Assembly (NCBI RefSeq): GCF_019929665.1
Contig: NZ_JAHZPZ010000002.1
Location: 248,001-312,000, forward strand
Reading direction: 5' to 3'
Length of the DNA stretch: 64,000 nt
From: Streptococcus infantis
GTDB lineage: Bacteria; Bacillota; Bacilli; Lactobacillales; Streptococcaceae
Shown here: positions 48,455-58,113 of the stretch, in pieces
Position numbering within the stretch: position 1 is the first letter of the stretch
How the letters are laid out: each line of letters starts with the position of its first letter
Translations under genes and position numbers: made by a program
The notes under the pieces: model-generated
What the model saw: the letters and a program-made list of their open reading frames with translations, nothing else
What the model was told of the DNA's origin: nothing
The model's database searches: none

Positions 48455-48757
48455 ATGAAAATTACGCAAGAAGAGGTAACTCACGTTGCCAATCTTTCAA
48501 AATTAAAATTCTCAGAAGAAGAAACTGCAGAGTTTGCGACAACACTCTCAAAAATTGTTGATATGGTCGAATTGCTCAGTGAAGTCGACACTACTGGTGT
48601 TGCACCTACTACAACGATGGCTGACCGTAAAACTGTTCTCCGACCTGATGTGGCCGAAAAAGGAACAGATCGTGATCGCTTATTTAAAAATGTACCTGAA
48701 AAAGATAACTACTATATCAAGGTGCCAGCTATCCTAGATGATGGAGGAGATGCCTAA
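48455..48757 (+). CDS. gatC: Aspartyl/glutamyl-tRNA amidotransferase subunit C
   Basis: This 100-aa subunit stabilises GatA in the GatCAB complex. [16 protein letters not shown] (about residues 8-23) and the C-terminal [10 protein letters not shown] are typical. The stop overlaps gatA by one base. The complex makes Gln-tRNA(Gln) and, where needed, Asn-tRNA(Asn) from the misacylated forms. Confidence 0.97.
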   Translation: MKITQEEVTHVANLSKLKFSEEETAEFATTLSKIVDMVELLSEVDTTGVAPTTTMADRKTVLRPDVAEKGTDRDRLFKNVPEKDNYYIKVPAILDDGGDA

Positions 48758-50223
48758 TGACTTTTAATAATAAAACCATTGAAGAGTTGCATAATCTCCT
48801 TGTTTCTAAGGAAATTTCAGCAACTGAACTAACTCAAGCAACGCTTGAAGATATCAAATCTCGTGAGGAAGCCCTCAATTCTTTTGTTACAATCGCTGAG
48901 GACCAAGCTCTTGCTCAGGCTAAAGCTATTGATGAAACTGGTATTGATGCTGACAATGTCCTTTCAGGAATTCCGCTCGCAGTTAAGGATAACATTTCTA
49001 CAGATGGTCTCTTAACAACAGCAGCTTCAAAAATGCTCTATAACTACGAGCCCATCTTTGATGCGACAGCTGTTGCCAATGCAAAAGCTAAGGGCATGAT
49101 CGTTGTTGGGAAAACCAACATGGACGAGTTTGCCATGGGGGGATCAGGTGAGACTTCTTACTACGGTGCTACTAAAAATGCTTGGGACCAGACCAAGGTT
49201 CCTGGTGGATCATCAAGTGGTTCAGCTGCAGCTGTAGCTTCTGGACAAGTCCGTTTATCACTTGGTTCCGATACTGGTGGTTCTATCCGCCAACCTGCTG
49301 CCTTTAACGGGATTGTTGGTCTCAAACCAACCTACGGAACAGTTTCACGTTTCGGTCTCATTGCCTTTGGTAGCTCATTAGACCAAATTGGTCCTTTTGC
49401 ACCAACTGTTAAGGAAAATGCTCTCTTGCTCAATGCTATTGCTAGCGAAGATGTCAAAGACTCTACTTCTGCTCCAGTCCGCATTGCTGACTTTACTTCA
49501 AAAATCGGCCAAGACATCAAGGGCATGAAAATTGCTTTGCCTAAAGAATATCTTGGTGAAGGGATTGACCCAGAAGTTAAGGAGACCATCCTCAAAGCCG
49601 CTAAACACTTTGAAAAACTTGGTGCTATCGTTGAAGAAGTTAGCCTTCCTCACTCTAAATACGGAGTTGCGGTTTACTACATCATCGCTTCTTCAGAAGC
49701 TTCATCAAACTTGCAACGTTTTGATGGTATTCGTTACGGCTACCGCGCAGAGGATGCGACAAATCTTGATGAAATCTATGTAAACAGCCGCAGTCAAGGT
49801 TTCGGTGAAGAAGTTAAACGTCGTATCATGCTAGGTACTTTCAGCCTTTCATCAGGTTACTATGATGCCTACTACAAGAAGGCTGGACAAGTTCGCACCC
49901 TTATCATCCAAGATTTCGAAAAAGTCTTTGCGGATTACGACTTGATTTTGGGACCAACTGCTCCTAGCATTGCCTACAACTTGGATTCGCTCAACCATGA
50001 CCCAGTTGCTATGTACTTGGCTGACCTCTTGACAATTCCTGTCAACTTAGCTGGTCTTCCTGGGATTTCGCTTCCTGCTGGATTTGTTCAAGGTCTACCA
50101 GTAGGACTCCAATTGATTGGTCCTAAGTATTCAGAAGAGACTATTTACCAAGCTGCTGCTGCCTTTGAAGCAACAACAGACTACCACAAACAACAACCCG
50201 TGATTTTTGGAGGTGATAACTAA
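48757..50223 (+). CDS. gatA: Glutamyl-tRNA amidotransferase subunit A
   Basis: This 488-aa amidase releases ammonia from glutamine. The amidase signature [14 protein letters not shown] (about residues 150-163), with the catalytic Lys in the GIPLAVKDN segment (about 77) and the serine of [13 protein letters not shown] (about 170-182), is intact. It overlaps gatC and gatB by one base each. Confidence 0.98.
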   Translation: MTFNNKTIEELHNLLVSKEISATELTQATLEDIKSREEALNSFVTIAEDQALAQAKAIDETGIDADNVLSGIPLAVKDNISTDGLLTTAASKMLYNYEPIFDATAVANAKAKGMIVVGKTNMDEFAMGGSGETSYYGATKNAWDQTKVPGGSSSGSAAAVASGQVRLSLGSDTGGSIRQPAAFNGIVGLKPTYGTVSRFGLIAFGSSLDQIGPFAPTVKENALLLNAIASEDVKDSTSAPVRIADFTSKIGQDIKGMKIALPKEYLGEGIDPEVKETILKAAKHFEKLGAIVEEVSLPHSKYGVAVYYIIASSEASSNLQRFDGIRYGYRAEDATNLDEIYVNSRSQGFGEEVKRRIMLGTFSLSSGYYDAYYKKAGQVRTLIIQDFEKVFADYDLILGPTAPSIAYNLDSLNHDPVAMYLADLLTIPVNLAGLPGISLPAGFVQGLPVGLQLIGPKYSEETIYQAAAAFEATTDYHKQQPVIFGGDN

Positions 50224-51671
50224 TGAACTTTGAAACAGTCATTGGACTTGAAGTCCACGTAGAGCTTAACACCAATTCAAAAATCTTCTCACCTACTTCT
50301 GCCCACTTTGGGAATGACCAAAATGCCAACACTAACGTGATTGACTGGTCGTTCCCAGGCGTACTACCAGTTCTCAATAAAGGTGTTGTCGATGCTGGTA
50401 TCAAGGCTGCACTCGCTCTTAACATGGACATCCACAAGAAGATGCACTTTGACCGCAAGAACTACTTCTACCCTGATAATCCTAAAGCCTACCAAATTTC
50501 TCAATTTGATGAGCCAATCGGTTATAACGGTTGGATTGAAGTGGAACTTGAAGATGGTACGACTAAGAAAATCGGTATTGAACGTGCTCACTTGGAAGAA
50601 GATGCCGGTAAAAACACGCATGGTACAGATGGTTACTCTTATGTTGACCTCAACCGCCAAGGGGTACCTTTGATTGAGATTGTATCTGAAGCAGATATGC
50701 GTTCACCAGAAGAAGCTTATGCTTATCTAACAGCCCTCAAGGAAGTGATCCAATACGCTGGCATTTCTGACGTTAAGATGGAGGAAGGTTCGATGCGTGT
50801 GGATGCCAACATCTCGCTTCGTCCATATGGTCAAGAGAAATTCGGTACCAAGACTGAGTTAAAAAACCTTAACTCCTTCTCAAACGTTCGTAAGGGGCTT
50901 GAATACGAAGTCCAACGCCAGGCTGAAATCCTTCGCTCAGGTGGTCAAATCCGCCAAGAAACACGCCGTTACGATGAAGCTAATAAAGCTACTATCCTCA
51001 TGCGTGTTAAGGAAGGCGCTGCAGACTATCGCTACTTCCCGGAACCTGATCTACCACTCTTTGAAATATCAGACGAGTGGATCGAAGAAATGCGTACGGA
51101 GTTACCAGAGTTTCCAAAAGAACGCCGTGCCCGCTATGTCTCTCAACTCGGATTATCAGACTACGATGCTAGCCAGTTGACTGCCAATAAAGTCACTTCT
51201 GACTTCTTTGAGAAAGCAGTTTCCCTTGGTGGCGATGCTAAGCAAGTCTCTAACTGGCTCCAAGGTGAAGTCGCTCAGTTCTTGAACGCTGAAGGCAAGA
51301 CACTTGAACAAATCGAATTGACTCCAGAAAACTTGGTCGAAATGATCGCTATCATTGAAGACGGCACGATTTCATCTAAAATCGCTAAGAAAGTCTTTGT
51401 CCACCTTGCTAAAAATGGTGGAGGTGCTCGTGAATACGTTGAAAAAGCCGGTTTAGTTCAAATTTCAGATCCAGATATTTTGATTCCAATCATCCATCAA
51501 GTCTTTGCCGATAACGAAGCTGCTGTTGCCGACTTTAAATCAGGAAAACGTAACGCTGACAAAGCTTTCACAGGATTCCTCATGAAAGCAACCAAAGGCC
51601 AAGCCAACCCACAAGTAGCCCTCAAACTACTTGCCCAAGAATTGGCTAAGTTGAAAGAAGATTCATTATAA
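50223..51671 (+). CDS. gatB: Glutamyl-tRNA amidotransferase subunit B
   Basis: This 482-aa subunit phosphorylates and amidates the misacylated tRNA. The N-terminal [11 protein letters not shown] block, [16 protein letters not shown] (about residues 80-95) and the C-terminal YqeY-like tail ([14 protein letters not shown]) identify it. Last gene of gatCAB; no strong terminator follows, only a weak CAAGCTA/TAGCTTG hairpin at 51683-51706. Confidence 0.98.
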   Translation: MNFETVIGLEVHVELNTNSKIFSPTSAHFGNDQNANTNVIDWSFPGVLPVLNKGVVDAGIKAALALNMDIHKKMHFDRKNYFYPDNPKAYQISQFDEPIGYNGWIEVELEDGTTKKIGIERAHLEEDAGKNTHGTDGYSYVDLNRQGVPLIEIVSEADMRSPEEAYAYLTALKEVIQYAGISDVKMEEGSMRVDANISLRPYGQEKFGTKTELKNLNSFSNVRKGLEYEVQRQAEILRSGGQIRQETRRYDEANKATILMRVKEGAADYRYFPEPDLPLFEISDEWIEEMRTELPEFPKERRARYVSQLGLSDYDASQLTANKVTSDFFEKAVSLGGDAKQVSNWLQGEVAQFLNAEGKTLEQIELTPENLVEMIAIIEDGTISSKIAKKVFVHLAKNGGGAREYVEKAGLVQISDPDILIPIIHQVFADNEAAVADFKSGKRNADKAFTGFLMKATKGQANPQVALKLLAQELAKLKEDSL

Positions 51672-51743
51672 TATAACTGTCACAAGCTAATAAAAATTCT
51701 AGCTTGATGCTTTGCGCTTTGTACTCACATAGTTAGGAGACAT

Positions 51744-52730
51744 ATGAAAAAGTTATATACTCTTATCGCTACTTGCTTGCTTCTTCTATTTGTGACACCC
51801 CTACAATCCATCGATGCAGGTGTTGGACATTCTCGAAGTGGTAGCTCTAGCCGCAGTAGCTCACGAAGCAGTAGCAGTTCTCGCAGTAGTAGCTCTAGCC
51901 GAAGTCGTTCAAGTGGTAGTTCTTCTTCTAGAAGCAGCTATCGTTCTGGCGGTAGTTACTCGAATTTGGGGGATTCTTTAAGCACTGGCATGAACATTCT
52001 GATTATGTTTGGTGTCGGAGGTTTCTTACTCTTCATGCTCATCAAATATTTGAGTGACCAGAATTCATCATCTGGTAAATCTTATGGAAGTTCGACTAGC
52101 TACCAACCACAACCAACTATCCATCGTCGAGTTGAAAATAATAGCCAAGCTATTGATCGTCTTAGATACTATGATCCAAACTTTGATGCCTCTGCTTTCA
52201 CTTCATGGGCTAAAGAAGTTTATATCCAGCTGCAGGCTGCTTGGACTAAAAAGGATTGGAACTTGGTGCGTTCTCTTGAAAGTGTTAGTCTCTATACTCA
52301 ACACAGTGCTCAACTGGAAGACTATATCCAATCTCAAACAACGAATGTTTTGGAACGCGTTTACGTTGAAAATGTTCGAATTAAAGATTTTAATAGTAAT
52401 CCAGATGGAAATGATACTTTAGTCGTTATCTTATCATCTACCTTACGAGACTATGTCATCGAAGATAAGACTCGTAAGGTTATTGAGGGAGACCCTCAAC
52501 AAGATCTATTTACAGTTTATCAAATGAACTTCATCCGCAAACATGGCAGTCAAACTGAAAGCTCTGTCCAAGATGAAGCCGTTAGCGACCGCTGTCCAAA
52601 CTGTGGCGCTCCACTGAAAATATCAGCTATCAGCAAATGTGACTATTGCGGATCTGATATCACCCGTAGTCCTAACCAATGGGTACTCGATACCTACGAT
52701 GTTGTGGATGAAGACGAACTATATAATTAG
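51744..52730 (+). CDS. Membrane protein with Ser/Arg-rich tract, Tim44-like domain and zinc ribbon
   Basis: This 328-aa protein has a signal peptide (LYTLIATCLLLLFVTPLQS), a low-complexity Ser/Arg/Gly tract (about residues 28-75), a membrane span (NILIMFGVGGFLLFMLI), a Tim44-like domain (about 140-275, YDPNFDASAFTSWAKEVYIQLQAAW) and a C-terminal CxxC...CxxC zinc ribbon (CPNCGAPLK...CDYCGSD). It is 9 bases before the SPFH gene. In Bacillus, YdjG/YdjH and the SPFH protein YdjI form a comparable membrane-stress set. Function here is inferred only. Confidence 0.78.
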   Translation: MKKLYTLIATCLLLLFVTPLQSIDAGVGHSRSGSSSRSSSRSSSSSRSSSSSRSRSSGSSSSRSSYRSGGSYSNLGDSLSTGMNILIMFGVGGFLLFMLIKYLSDQNSSSGKSYGSSTSYQPQPTIHRRVENNSQAIDRLRYYDPNFDASAFTSWAKEVYIQLQAAWTKKDWNLVRSLESVSLYTQHSAQLEDYIQSQTTNVLERVYVENVRIKDFNSNPDGNDTLVVILSSTLRDYVIEDKTRKVIEGDPQQDLFTVYQMNFIRKHGSQTESSVQDEAVSDRCPNCGAPLKISAISKCDYCGSDITRSPNQWVLDTYDVVDEDELYN

Positions 52731-52739
52731 GAGGAAATT

Positions 52740-54053
52740 ATGGGATTTATTCGTGCCGCCCTTTCAGCTGGGCTAAATAGTTTTAATGATAGCAAATTCA
52801 AGGAAGCCGTTGTGCTTCCAGACCACGTTTCTTCAGATGTTATGGCCATCAAGGGGCAACTTCTTACAAAAGATCCTGACGGTAGTTCAAGACAAAGCAA
52901 TCAAAATACAGGCCTTTTAACAGATGGTTCGGTGATTATTGTCCCTCAAGGATATGTTGCTGTTCTTGTTAATAATGGTACCTTCCTAGGGGATGTCCTA
53001 GAAGCTGGAAGCCATGAATGGCGTGCAGGTGATAACGCTTGGCTCCTTGAAAAAGGTGGAATCAAGGGTACTTGGGAAAACTTCAAAAACCGCTTCTCTT
53101 TTGGTGGACAAGTTATTACTCGACAAGAAATCATCTTTATCCGTATGCAACCAATCGCAGGTAATAAATTTGGTACCCAAAACGCTGTAGAGTATTTCAG
53201 TGAACGTTACCAACAATTGCTCAATATCCGTTTCTATGGTTTGTTTGATATTAAGGTTGCTGACCCAGTACTTTTCTATGTTAGCTCTATCAGTCAACAA
53301 ATTGAAGATCACAAACCATTTACAATCCAAGATATCGCTCAAGGAACGCTTCGACAAAATATCTCTCCAAAAATCGCAATTGCTATCGCTAAGTATACCA
53401 ATGAAAACGGAGTTGATATCTATAGCCTAAATGCTAATCAAGATACTTTTAATGAAATCGCTAAACAAGAAGTTAACAAGGTTTGGACAGGACTTTATGG
53501 TATCGAAGCAACCAATATCTTGCTTGAGGATTTGAGCTACGACCAAGAAAGCTTGGAACTTGTTCGTAAACTTGATAGCGAACTCGTTGCTATGAAATAC
53601 AATACCATCGAAATTGAAGAACGTCGTGCTCGTAACGAAGCTCTTATTGCTGCAGCTAACAACGAAGGTAATGGCAATGGTATGAACATGTTTATGGGTA
53701 TGAATCTCGGTCAAACTCTCGGTGGCCAACTCACCCAACAAGCTCAACCTGTTAGCCCAAATCAAACCGTTCCCCCAGTACAACCCGCTGATCCAAACCA
53801 AGCTTTTACTCCGGTCCAAACTGCAAGTCCTGAGCAAGCTGCTAGCCCAGTAGAGACTGTTAGCCCTGAACAAACCGCTAACTCAGTAGAAACTACTACT
53901 CAAGAAGTCACAACTTCTGCAGAAGAATCTACTAGTCCTGAACAAACTACCAACTCTAAACAAACCGCTAATAAAAACTTCTACATCGAAGTCGATGGCA
54001 AGTACGTATTGGTAACCAAAGACGAAGAAGGAAACATCGTTCCTGTCAACTAA
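52740..54053 (+). CDS. SPFH-domain protein of the YdjI/virion-core type
   Basis: This 437-aa cytosolic protein has a YdjI-type SPFH domain (about residues 50-285: GSVIIVPQGYVAVLVNNG, NAVEYFSERYQQLLNIRFYG, EEVNKVW-like segment). There is no membrane span. After residue 320 the protein becomes Gln/Pro/Thr-rich with degenerate SPEQTA/SVET repeats, and ends in a short folded tail NFYIEVDGKYVLV. Such proteins recruit PspA-type membrane-repair proteins in Bacillus. No PspA gene is nearby. Confidence 0.85.
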   Translation: MGFIRAALSAGLNSFNDSKFKEAVVLPDHVSSDVMAIKGQLLTKDPDGSSRQSNQNTGLLTDGSVIIVPQGYVAVLVNNGTFLGDVLEAGSHEWRAGDNAWLLEKGGIKGTWENFKNRFSFGGQVITRQEIIFIRMQPIAGNKFGTQNAVEYFSERYQQLLNIRFYGLFDIKVADPVLFYVSSISQQIEDHKPFTIQDIAQGTLRQNISPKIAIAIAKYTNENGVDIYSLNANQDTFNEIAKQEVNKVWTGLYGIEATNILLEDLSYDQESLELVRKLDSELVAMKYNTIEIEERRARNEALIAAANNEGNGNGMNMFMGMNLGQTLGGQLTQQAQPVSPNQTVPPVQPADPNQAFTPVQTASPEQAASPVETVSPEQTANSVETTTQEVTTSAEESTSPEQTTNSKQTANKNFYIEVDGKYVLVTKDEEGNIVPVN

Positions 54054-54070
54054 TCTCACTTTCCTGATAT

Positions 54071-54099
54071 TTGAGAAATCTTACGACTTATGATACAAT
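54071..54099 (+). promoter_or_regulatory. Promoter of efp
   Basis: TTGAGA (54071-54076) and extended -10 TGATACAAT (54091-54099) with a 17-base spacer on the plus strand. Confidence 0.75.
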
Positions 54100-54133
54100 A
54101 AAGAGTAAATTATTTTATTAAAGAGGTAAAAAC

Positions 54134-54694
54134 ATGATTGAAGCAAGTAAATTAAAGGCTGGTATGACCTTTGAAACAGCTGACGGAAAATTAATCCGCG
54201 TTTTGGAAGCTAGCCACCACAAACCAGGTAAAGGAAACACTATCATGCGTATGAAATTGCGTGATGTCCGTACTGGTTCAACATTTGAAACTAGCTACCG
54301 CCCAGAGGAAAAATTTGAACAAGCGATTATCGAAACTGTGCCAGCACAATACTTGTACAAAATGGATGATACAGCTTATTTCATGAACACTGAAACTTAC
54401 GACCAATACGAAATTCCTGTTGTAAATGTTGAAAACGAATTGCTTTACATCCTTGAAAATTCTGAAGTTAAAATTCAATTTTACGGAACTGAAGTAATCG
54501 GTGTAACAGTACCTACAACTGTTGAATTGACAGTTGCTGAAACTCAACCATCTATTAAAGGTGCAACTGTTACCGGTTCTGGTAAACCAGCTACAATGGA
54601 AACTGGACTTGTCGTTAACGTTCCAGACTTCATCGAAGCAGGACAAAAACTCGTTATCAACACTGCAGAAGGAACTTACGTTTCTCGTGCCTAA
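54134..54694 (+). CDS. efp: Elongation factor P
   Basis: This 186-aa factor relieves ribosome stalling at proline runs. Three OB-type domains are present, with the loop HHKPGKGNT near residue 32 carrying the conserved lysine and [10 protein letters not shown] in the middle. AAGAGG precedes the ATG. The modifying enzymes (EpmA/B-type or others) are not in the window. It is followed by yqhY-nusB. Confidence 0.97.
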   Translation: MIEASKLKAGMTFETADGKLIRVLEASHHKPGKGNTIMRMKLRDVRTGSTFETSYRPEEKFEQAIIETVPAQYLYKMDDTAYFMNTETYDQYEIPVVNVENELLYILENSEVKIQFYGTEVIGVTVPTTVELTVAETQPSIKGATVTGSGKPATMETGLVVNVPDFIEAGQKLVINTAEGTYVSRA

Positions 54695-54715
54695 TCTCTA
54701 GAAAGAGGTCATTCT

Positions 54716-55105
54716 ATGGGAATTGAAGAACAATTAGGCGAAATCGTTATCGCCCCACGTGTACTTGAAAAAATCATTGCAATCGCTACAGCCAAAGTTG
54801 ATGGTGTCCACTCTTTTTCAAACAAATCAGTATCTGACACCCTTTCAAAACTTTCACTCGGTCGCGGTGTATATCTAAAAGAATCTGACGAAGAATTGAC
54901 AGCTGATATCTATCTATACCTTGAGTATGGTGTTAAGGTACCTAAGGTAGCAATGGCTATCCAAAAAGCCGTTAAGGATGCAGTTCGTAATATGGCAGAT
55001 GTCGAAATCTCTGCTGTCAACATTCACGTTGCTGGTATTGTGCCTGATAAAACTCCAAAACCAGAATTAAAAGATTTGTTTGATGAGGACTTCCTCAATG
55101 ACTAG
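54716..55105 (+). CDS. Asp23/YqhY-family protein
   Basis: This 129-aa protein is a short Asp23/Gls24 family member of the YqhY type (EIVIAPRVLEKIIAIATAKVDGV, about residues 8-30; KVPKVAMAIQKAVKDAV, about 75-91). In Firmicutes YqhY sits with accBC or nusB and affects membrane-lipid balance. Here it lies between efp and nusB, near but not in the FASII operon. It overlaps nusB by 8 bases. Confidence 0.9.
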   Translation: MGIEEQLGEIVIAPRVLEKIIAIATAKVDGVHSFSNKSVSDTLSKLSLGRGVYLKESDEELTADIYLYLEYGVKVPKVAMAIQKAVKDAVRNMADVEISAVNIHVAGIVPDKTPKPELKDLFDEDFLND

Positions 55106-55520
55106 TCCATTATTAGAATCTAGACGCGAACTACGTAAATGTGCTTTCCAAGCACTTATGAGTCTTGAATTTGGTTCTGATTTAGAGACAGCTTGTCGCT
55201 TTGCCTACACTCATGATCGTGAAGACGAAGAGGTAAAACTCCCTAGCTTTCTTACAGATCTAGTATCGGGTGTTCAAGCTCAAAAAGAGGATTTAGATAA
55301 ACAAATTACTCAGCATTTGAAAACAGGTTGGACAATTGATCGTTTAACCTTGGTTGAAAAAAGTATTCTACGTTTAGGAGTTTTTGAAATCACTTCCTTT
55401 GATACTCCTCAACTCGTAGCTGTTAATGAGGCTATTGAGCTTGCTAAGAGCTTTTCAGATCAAAAATCTGCCCGTTTTATCAACGGACTCCTTAGTCAAT
55501 TTGTAACAGAAAAAAATTAA
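55098..55520 (+). CDS. nusB: Transcription antitermination factor NusB
   Basis: This 140-aa RNA-binding protein works with NusE (S10) in rRNA antitermination. ESRRELRKCAFQALMSLEF at the N-terminus and INGLLSQFV at the C-terminus are typical. The start at 55098 (MTSPLLESRR) follows GAGG and matches family length; upstream in-frame codons are rejected. Same transcript as efp and yqhY. Confidence 0.95.
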   Translation: MTSPLLESRRELRKCAFQALMSLEFGSDLETACRFAYTHDREDEEVKLPSFLTDLVSGVQAQKEDLDKQITQHLKTGWTIDRLTLVEKSILRLGVFEITSFDTPQLVAVNEAIELAKSFSDQKSARFINGLLSQFVTEKN

Positions 55521-55526
55521 ATACAA

Positions 55527-55559
55527 GAAAAAGTGTTTGACGAATGTCAAACACTTTTT
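55527..55559. terminator. Shared terminator of nusB and the second CPBP gene
   Basis: AAAAAGTGTTTGAC-gaat-GTCAAACACTTTTT is a 14-bp perfect stem with A and T flanks, suitable for both converging transcripts. Confidence 0.9.
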
Positions 55560-55571
55560 CTTTGCTTCACT

Positions 55572-56297
55572 CTATCTAAAAAAACGATCATAGATTAAAT
55601 TAGAAAGCAACAACCAGATGAAATCTGCATGAATGAGCAAGTTAATAAAAATATGGCACAGGATTGTGATTTTTAGATTCTTTGTCCAACGGTAGACTAA
55701 AGCAAAGAAAAGACCGAAAAAACAATAAATCATCAAACTGATGGGGTCGCGATGGGACAATACCAAATGACTGAGCCCAAATATAAGAGCTGATAAGATG
55801 ACATCCAAGTAGTATTTGGACTTAGGGAAAAAGGTATTCATAAAATAGCCTCTATGAACAATCTCCTCCAATATAGGACCCAAAATGACAACTGAGATAA
55901 AAGAGAAGCAAGTCGTTAAAATAGTAGATTGCTCACTGAAGGATAGGACCGAAAGAAGGTCTTCAAAGATATAGTTGTTATTAATGAAGCGACTAAACTG
56001 TAAGTAAAAAGCACTTAACAACTGACGGACAAAATAAGTAGCCACTAGACTAACTACAAGGTAAAAGAATGTGGATTTTTTCGAGCCCTTTTTTTCAAAA
56101 ATATAGAGCATTCTTTTCTTTTTTAACCAATAGATAAATAGTCCTAAAAGAGCTAGTTGCTCTACTGCTACAATAATAGAATAGCCATCCATACCCCAGA
56201 CAAACATCTTAGCCAGATAAAGACTACTGAAATCTAGTAGATAAATTGATAGGAATACCAGTAATGTATATATTCCCAAATGCCCTAGTTTTTTCAT
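55572..56297 (-). CDS. CPBP-family intramembrane metalloprotease, second copy
   Basis: This 241-aa membrane protein has the motifs GPILEEIVHRGYF (about residues 142-154) and FGLSHLVLSHRD (about 178). The start at 56297 (MKKLGHLG) follows AGGAGTGAG; an upstream in-frame start is rejected. It is separate from the CPBP gene at 44139 and is only distantly similar. Convergent with nusB, downstream of accA. Confidence 0.88.
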   Translation of the reverse strand: MKKLGHLGIYTLLVFLSIYLLDFSSLYLAKMFVWGMDGYSIIVAVEQLALLGLFIYWLKKKRMLYIFEKKGSKKSTFFYLVVSLVATYFVRQLLSAFYLQFSRFINNNYIFEDLLSVLSFSEQSTILTTCFSFISVVILGPILEEIVHRGYFMNTFFPKSKYYLDVILSALIFGLSHLVLSHRDPISLMIYCFFGLFFALVYRWTKNLKITILCHIFINLLIHADFIWLLLSNLIYDRFFR

Positions 56298-56413
56298 ACT
56301 CACTCCTAAAAATCGTTGTTGACTTATTTTTATAGCACACGCATCCCTTGTTATATTAACAGATATTTTTACAAGAGTCAATTTTTCATCCTGAAGTGTA
56401 TTTTATAGAATCC

Positions 56414-56447
56414 AAAAAGCTAGAACCATTTCTTAGTTCTAGCTTTC
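56414..56447 (-). terminator. Terminator of the FASII operon
   Basis: AAAGCTAGAAC/GTTCTAGCTTT stem and T-run on the minus strand directly after accA. This ends the fab-acc operon. Confidence 0.85.
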
Positions 56448-56450
56448 TTT

Positions 56451-57218
56451 TTAATATTTTCTAAAGCGTTGGTAACGTTCCTCAATGAGCTGCTCTAGTG
56501 GCAGTTTACCAAGTTCATCAAGTTCTGCTCGGAGTTGTTCTTTGACTTGCTTGATCAGATCTTTACTTGATAGACCTACCTCAGAGATAACCTTATCAAC
56601 AATTTTCATATCTAGCAATTCGAATGAAGTAATTTTCATCAACTCAGCAGCTTCCATAGCACGACTGCCATCCTTCCATAGAATAGACGCAAAGCCTTCA
56701 GGACTGAGAACTGCATAGATCGAGTTTTCTAACATCCAAACACGGTCAGCTACTGCAAGAGCTAAAGCCCCTCCTGAGCCACCTTCACCGATAATAATGG
56801 CAATAATTGGCACCTTAAGATCGCTCATCTCCATGAGGTTACGGGCAATAGCTTCACCTTGCCCACGCTCTTCTGCTCCGACACCAGGATAGGCACCAGC
56901 CGTGTTGATAAAAGTTACAACAGGACGGCCAAATTTTTCAGCCTGCTTCATCAAGCGAAGGGCTTTTCGATAACCTTCAGGATGAGGTTGTCCAAAGTTA
57001 CGGTTAAGATTATCCTGTAAGCTTTTACCTTTTTGAATTCCAACAACAGTTACTGCTTGGTCTCCCAACCAACCGATACCACCAATAACAGCACCATCAT
57101 CTCGGAAAGAGCGATCACCATGTAGCTCTACAAAGTCATCAAATATTCCTGTTGCGAAGTCCAAGGCAGTTAAGCGGGTTTGTTCACGTGCTTCTCTGAC
57201 GATTTTTGCAATATTCAT
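56451..57218 (-). CDS. accA: Acetyl-CoA carboxylase carboxyltransferase subunit alpha
   Basis: This 255-aa subunit, with AccD, transfers CO2 from biotin to acetyl-CoA. The crotonase-type core has [14 protein letters not shown] (about residues 112-126) and [16 protein letters not shown] (about 145-160). The ATG at 57218 overlaps the accD stop (TGATG); two further upstream codons begin with TTG and are not used. Last gene of the operon. Confidence 0.97.
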   Translation of the reverse strand: MNIAKIVREAREQTRLTALDFATGIFDDFVELHGDRSFRDDGAVIGGIGWLGDQAVTVVGIQKGKSLQDNLNRNFGQPHPEGYRKALRLMKQAEKFGRPVVTFINTAGAYPGVGAEERGQGEAIARNLMEMSDLKVPIIAIIIGEGGSGGALALAVADRVWMLENSIYAVLSPEGFASILWKDGSRAMEAAELMKITSFELLDMKIVDKVISEVGLSSKDLIKQVKEQLRAELDELGKLPLEQLIEERYQRFRKY

Positions 57219-58081
57219 CAACAATCCCCCTTATGTAACCTTACTAATCGAGCAATCATATCTGGCAATTCTCTCCGTTTAACAATCGCATCCACAAATC
57301 CATGTTCTAACAAAAACTCTGCCTTCTGGAAATCCTCTGGCAAATCTTCCCTTACGGTATTTTCAATGACACGACGTCCAGCAAATCCTACCAAACTTTG
57401 AGGCTCTGCCAAGATAATATCTCCTTCCATAGCAAAGGAAGCTGTAACACCACCAGTTGTTGGATCAGTAAGGATTGTCAGGTAAAAGAGACCTGCATTG
57501 GAATGACGTTTGACTGCTGCAGAGATTTTAGCCATCTGCATCAAACTCATGATTCCTTCTTGCATACGTGCTCCACCAGATGCTGTAAACAAGACGACTG
57601 GTAATTTTTCAGCTGTCGCGTATTCAAACAAACGAGTGATTTTTTCACCAACTACTGTTCCCATAGACGCCATGATAAAGTTAGAATCCATGATTCCGAG
57701 AGCAACTTTTTCGCCCTTAATCAAAGCAGTTCCTGTAACAACAGCCTCATCAAGACCTGTCTTTTCACGCATAGAGGCTAATTTTTTCTGGTAGCCTGGA
57801 AATTCCAATGGATCTTGTGTCTCAATTCCTGTAAACATCTCTAGAAAGCTTCCCATGTCAATGGTTAAAGCAAGACGCTCTTGAGCTGAAATACGGAAGG
57901 TATAGCCACAGTGAGGACAAATACGGTCACTCCCCAAATCCTTCTGGTAAATGGTATGTTTACAACCAGGACATTTTGAGAAGAGTTCGTCTGGAACCTC
58001 AGGCTTGGCTTGGGGCTTTTCTCTAAGTGAACGATTGGGATTAATTCGTATATATTTATCTTTTTTACTAAATAGAGCCAT
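57218..58081 (-). CDS. accD: Acetyl-CoA carboxylase carboxyltransferase subunit beta
   Basis: This 287-aa subunit has the N-terminal zinc finger CPGC...CPHC (about residues 38-58) and the crotonase-type core [12 protein letters not shown] (about 160-172). It overlaps accA by one base, so the two carboxyltransferase subunits should be made in step. Confidence 0.97.
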   Translation of the reverse strand: MALFSKKDKYIRINPNRSLREKPQAKPEVPDELFSKCPGCKHTIYQKDLGSDRICPHCGYTFRISAQERLALTIDMGSFLEMFTGIETQDPLEFPGYQKKLASMREKTGLDEAVVTGTALIKGEKVALGIMDSNFIMASMGTVVGEKITRLFEYATAEKLPVVLFTASGGARMQEGIMSLMQMAKISAAVKRHSNAGLFYLTILTDPTTGGVTASFAMEGDIILAEPQSLVGFAGRRVIENTVREDLPEDFQKAEFLLEHGFVDAIVKRRELPDMIARLVRLHKGDC

Positions 58082-58113
58082 ACATCCCCCTTTTCAGTCT
58101 CATACTTTTTATA

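Noticed and set aside
51830-51960. Ser/Arg-rich repetitive DNA as a possible phase-variable tract
   Set aside because: The repeats are mixed AGC/AGT/TCT codons in frame and not a uniform simple-sequence repeat.
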